Shown: piece after piece, positions 5,790 to 7,906 of the stretch
Layout: each line of letters begins with the position of its first letter
Numbering within the stretch: the first letter of the stretch is position 1
DNA from: CAZQCI01 sp964592255
Lineage (GTDB): Bacteria > UBA10199 > SBBF01
DNA length: 7,906 nucleotides
Direction: 5' to 3'
NCBI GenBank assembly: GCA_964592255.1
Contig: CAZQCI010000102.1
Location: 1 to 7,906, forward strand
Program-made: the position numbers and the translations under genes
The notes under the pieces: model-generated
Told to the model about the DNA's origin: nothing
The model's input: only the letters and a program-made list of their open reading frames with translations
Databases searched by the model: none

Positions 5790-6818
5790 CTAATAAATTT
5801 TTTCTACCTTAGCCCCAGGATAATATTTGGTTAAAATAGTTTTATAATTTTTACGATGATTCGCCATTTCGTAAGCCCCGTATTGACACATGCCAACACC
5901 GTGACCAAAACCATTGCCATGAATAGTCACACGACCATCGTTAGATTGACTGATGTGAAACAACAAGCTCTTAAGCTGCATGCTTCCCATCATGGAACGG
6001 AAACTATTTCCAGCCAAAACCCATTTGTTTTTTTCGTCCGCAAATTCAATGGTTTTGACATAACCAGATTTATCACGCGAAGCCACTTCAACAGATTGCA
6101 ATGTATCTACATCCATTCCTCGTTTTTTCAGCAGCTTTTTTAAGTCATGCAAACTGGTCTCGATCGACCAATCGCGGAAAGGGGAAATTTTACAATAAGC
6201 ATCTTTCTTCTTAGAGCTGGGACACTCTCGAGCCAAACCAGCATCTTGGGCGCCTCGTGACTTACCCCCGCAGGTGGAACTATAGTAAGCCGTTACTACA
6301 TTGCCGCCTTTTTTAAGAACTTGTCCGTGCGTCTGTTCAACGATGGATCGTAGATAATCATTCTTAATGTCAGAAAGCCGAAAAACTTGATCTCCCTGAT
6401 TAGGTACAACATCAAAGGCGCGGCCTGCCTTGCGAGAATCTTCCATCCGCGATAACGCGTAAGAACGCGCTGCAACCGCTTGAGCCTTTAAGGCTTCCAC
6501 AGGCCAACGTCGGCTCATTTCGTTACCAATCACTCCGGCTAAATACATTTCCAAAGGCATGGCCTTAATACCCTGACGACGCCCCCCCACTAAAACACGG
6601 ATCACGGGTTCCTTCGGGTCCAAATCTTTAGGCACTAAGCTAGTATCAACGCCTCCAGATTTTGAATGCCTTGATGATTTTTTAGATTTTGTAGATTTAT
6701 GCTTTTTATGGTGGGACCCATGCTGGTTATGCCGGGTATTACCGGCTTCAGCCCAAGATGAAATAAAAAAGCACGCAATAAAAACAGTAAAACAAAAAGT
6801 AAAAATTTTTCGAGTCAT
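5790..6818 (-). CDS. Exported SpoIID/LytB-domain protein (likely peptidoglycan lytic transglycosylase)
   Basis: A 342-residue protein with a signal peptide (MTRKIF, hydrophobic core to about 21, likely cut after AEA at 25). A His/Lys-rich linker follows (about 27-55) and then a SpoIID domain (about 72-342). Recognisable blocks are PLEMYLAGVIGNEM (88-101), with E100 as the expected catalytic glutamate, WPVEALKAQAVAARSYAL (105-122), TAYYSSTCGG (176-185) and HGNGFGHGVGMCQYGA (300-315). Enzymes with this domain cleave glycan strands of denuded peptidoglycan. Sporulation is not implied, since the domain is common outside spore formers. Cysteines 183, 199 and 209 could form a disulfide or metal site. 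The frame extends upstream to a GTG at 6884, but those 22 residues are translated repeat DNA, so the ATG at 6818 before the signal peptide is chosen. No clear ribosome binding site precedes it. Confidence 0.9.
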   Translation of the reverse strand: MTRKIFTFCFTVFIACFFISSWAEAGNTRHNQHGSHHKKHKSTKSKKSSRHSKSGGVDTSLVPKDLDPKEPVIRVLVGGRRQGIKAMPLEMYLAGVIGNEMSRRWPVEALKAQAVAARSYALSRMEDSRKAGRAFDVVPNQGDQVFRLSDIKNDYLRSIVEQTHGQVLKKGGNVVTAYYSSTCGGKSRGAQDAGLARECPSSKKKDAYCKISPFRDWSIETSLHDLKKLLKKRGMDVDTLQSVEVASRDKSGYVKTIEFADEKNKWVLAGNSFRSMMGSMQLKSLLFHISQSNDGRVTIHGNGFGHGVGMCQYGAYEMANHRKNYKTILTKYYPGAKVEKIY

Positions 6819-6828
6819 GTAAAAAATA

Positions 6829-6906
6829 TCATTGCGAGGAATAAAACGACGAAGCAATCCAAGGATCATCAGTTGGATCGCCACGGCCCTTCAAGCCTCG
6901 CAATGA
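6829..6906. repeat. REP-like inverted repeat (TCATTGCGAGG family)
   Basis: Perfect 11-base terminal arms TCATTGCGAGG (6829-6839) and CCTCGCAATGA (6896-6906) enclose further imperfect pairing: GAAG (6851-6854) with CTTC (6889-6892), and GCAATCC with GGATCGC. The sequence TTGCGAGG...CGACGAAGCAATCC is a form often met as a dispersed hairpin repeat in bacterial genomes. It occupies most of the gap between queA and the SpoIID-like gene and creates a false upstream extension of the latter. No T-run that would make it an intrinsic terminator was seen. Confidence 0.82.
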
Positions 6907-6935
6907 CGTTAGCGATAATGCCAAATCATAAACCA

Positions 6936-7906
6936 TTATTCTATGAATAAGCAATCGCCATAACTGAATAAGCGATATTTTTTATCAATAGCTTGTTGAT
7001 AAGCGGATAAAATAAATTCCCTGCCTGCAAATGCCGAAACCAAGATCAATAATGTCGACTGCGGCTGATGAAAATTAGTCAATAAACGGTCCACCATACG
7101 AAAAGTATAAGGGGGCGTAATAAATTTTTCTGTAACACGGTTTCCTGATTGCACTTGATCTTTTTCAAAAGCCGACTCCAAAGCACGAACCGCAGTGGTA
7201 CCCACCACAGTAATTCTTCTCCCTTCCCTACGCGCGGTATTCAATCTATCCGCAACTGAAGGAATAATTTCGTAATGTTCCTGATGCATCACATGGTCTT
7301 CAACAGTTTGGGTACGCACCGGTAAAAATGTTCCTAAACCTACGTGTAAAGTCACTTTAAGAATTTCCACGCCTTTTTCTTCCAAGCGAGCCAAAATTTC
7401 CGGGTTTAAATGAAGACCAGCCGTCGGAGCCGCAACCGATCCAATTTTTCCGGCATAAATGGTTTGATAACGCTCCCGATCAAGAGCGGGATCGTCACAC
7501 CGTTTAATATAAGGCGGTAAAGGTACATGGCCTATGTGTTCAAGAATGGAAAAAATATTTTTTTGATAATCCAGTCGAATGGTTCGGGTAGCACAATCCT
7601 CATTAAAATCGTCGATGATTTCCCCTGAAAGGTCTGATGAAAAAACAAAGCGGGTGCCCCGCAGCGTTTTTTTGGAAGACGTGATTAAGCATTCCCAAAG
7701 ATGAGATTCTTTTTCCCGTACTAAAAAAATTTCCGCACGACCTCCGGTTTCTTTCTGCGACAACAAACGACATGGAAAAACTTTAGAATCGTTTAACACC
7801 AAAACGTCACCTGGTTTAAAAAAATCCGGAAAATGCGAAACATGGCTGTGCTCCCACGATTGTGTTGCGCGATGAAGAACCATCATGCGTGAATCTCCAC
7901 GTACCG
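6936..7906 (-). CDS. queA: QueA, S-adenosylmethionine:tRNA ribosyltransferase-isomerase (5' end outside window)
   Basis: This enzyme transfers and isomerises the ribosyl part of SAM onto preQ1-modified tRNA to give epoxyqueuosine in the wobble position of GUN anticodons. It acts in the cytoplasm. Family blocks visible, in order, are PGDVLVLNDSKVFPCRL, IGHVPLPPYIKR, GSVAAPTAGLHLNPE, HVGLGTFLPVR, EHYEI, GTTAVRALES, TNFHQPQSTLLILVSAFAG and a C-terminal LFSYGDCLFIE. An ATG occurs at 7886, but the frame stays open to the window edge and reads VRGDSR before it. This matches the family's conserved RxxSR segment that precedes the MVL strand, so the true start lies beyond 7906 and roughly 20-30 residues are missing. 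HVGLGTF has L where many members have A. The SpoIID-like gene lies downstream on the same strand, separated by a hairpin repeat. Confidence 0.95.
   Translation of the reverse strand, partial: VRGDSRMMVLHRATQSWEHSHVSHFPDFFKPGDVLVLNDSKVFPCRLLSQKETGGRAEIFLVREKESHLWECLITSSKKTLRGTRFVFSSDLSGEIIDDFNEDCATRTIRLDYQKNIFSILEHIGHVPLPPYIKRCDDPALDRERYQTIYAGKIGSVAAPTAGLHLNPEILARLEEKGVEILKVTLHVGLGTFLPVRTQTVEDHVMHQEHYEIIPSVADRLNTARREGRRITVVGTTAVRALESAFEKDQVQSGNRVTEKFITPPYTFRMVDRLLTNFHQPQSTLLILVSAFAGREFILSAYQQAIDKKYRLFSYGDCLFIE

Noticed and set aside
5856..6143. Plus-strand open frame of 95 codons inside the SpoIID-like gene
   Set aside because: It overlaps a well-supported domain on the other strand, shows no recognisable motif and has no convincing start context.
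7884..7886. ATG at 7886 as the start of queA
   Set aside because: The frame stays open to the window edge and encodes RGDSR, matching the conserved segment that precedes this position in QueA.

Overview
The window holds eight protein-coding genes from a moderately AT-rich bacterial genome. All intergenic gaps contain palindromic repeat DNA. No RNA gene, phage gene, transposase or CRISPR array was seen. The organism is most likely Gram-negative and didermal, perhaps Deltaproteobacteria-like or a related uncultured lineage. This rests on an exported SpoIID/LytB-domain protein with no sporulation genes nearby, a Gld-type ABC export operon, and REP-like repeats starting GTCATTCCCGCG and TCATTGCGAGG, which are common in proteobacterial-type genomes. 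The placement is an inference of low certainty.

The left half (139-4792, + strand) reads as one transcription unit: a cytoplasmic TPR protein, an ABC ATPase of the GldA/NatA type, an ABC-2 permease of the GldF type, a membrane-anchored GldG-type auxiliary protein and a small DUF4340 protein. The last three genes overlap by 10 and 8 bases, so they are probably translationally coupled. Together they would form an inner-membrane ABC-2 complex with two large extracytoplasmic subunits. The substrate is unknown. The TPR gene is separated from the ATPase gene by a hairpin repeat and may be only a neighbour.

The right half (4903-7906, - strand) carries a typical 2-Cys peroxiredoxin with its own likely promoter and a strong ribosome binding site, an exported SpoIID/LytB-domain peptidoglycan enzyme, and queA (queuosine tRNA modification). 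queA runs off the right edge of the window, so its true start is not visible.

The most unusual content lies between the genes. Two copies (116 and 118 bases) of a long hairpin element sit at 1886-2001 and 5659-5776. They share a 68-base core differing at five positions. The core is flanked in each copy by 24-base self-complementary arms whose outer parts are unrelated in sequence between copies. One core base pair changes on both sides (C-G against T-A), and other differences keep G-U pairing on the + strand. That is the pattern expected of a conserved folded RNA or a mobile palindromic element. One copy lies inside the ABC operon, and its right arm covers the permease start codon. Other gaps carry a dRS3-like hairpin, a TCATTGCGAGG hairpin, a cloverleaf-like palindrome in the peroxiredoxin leader, and two inverted copies of a C/G-tract repeat that bracket the whole + strand operon. 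Two apparent ORF extensions (for the permease and the SpoIID-like gene) are translated repeat DNA and should not be taken as protein N-termini.
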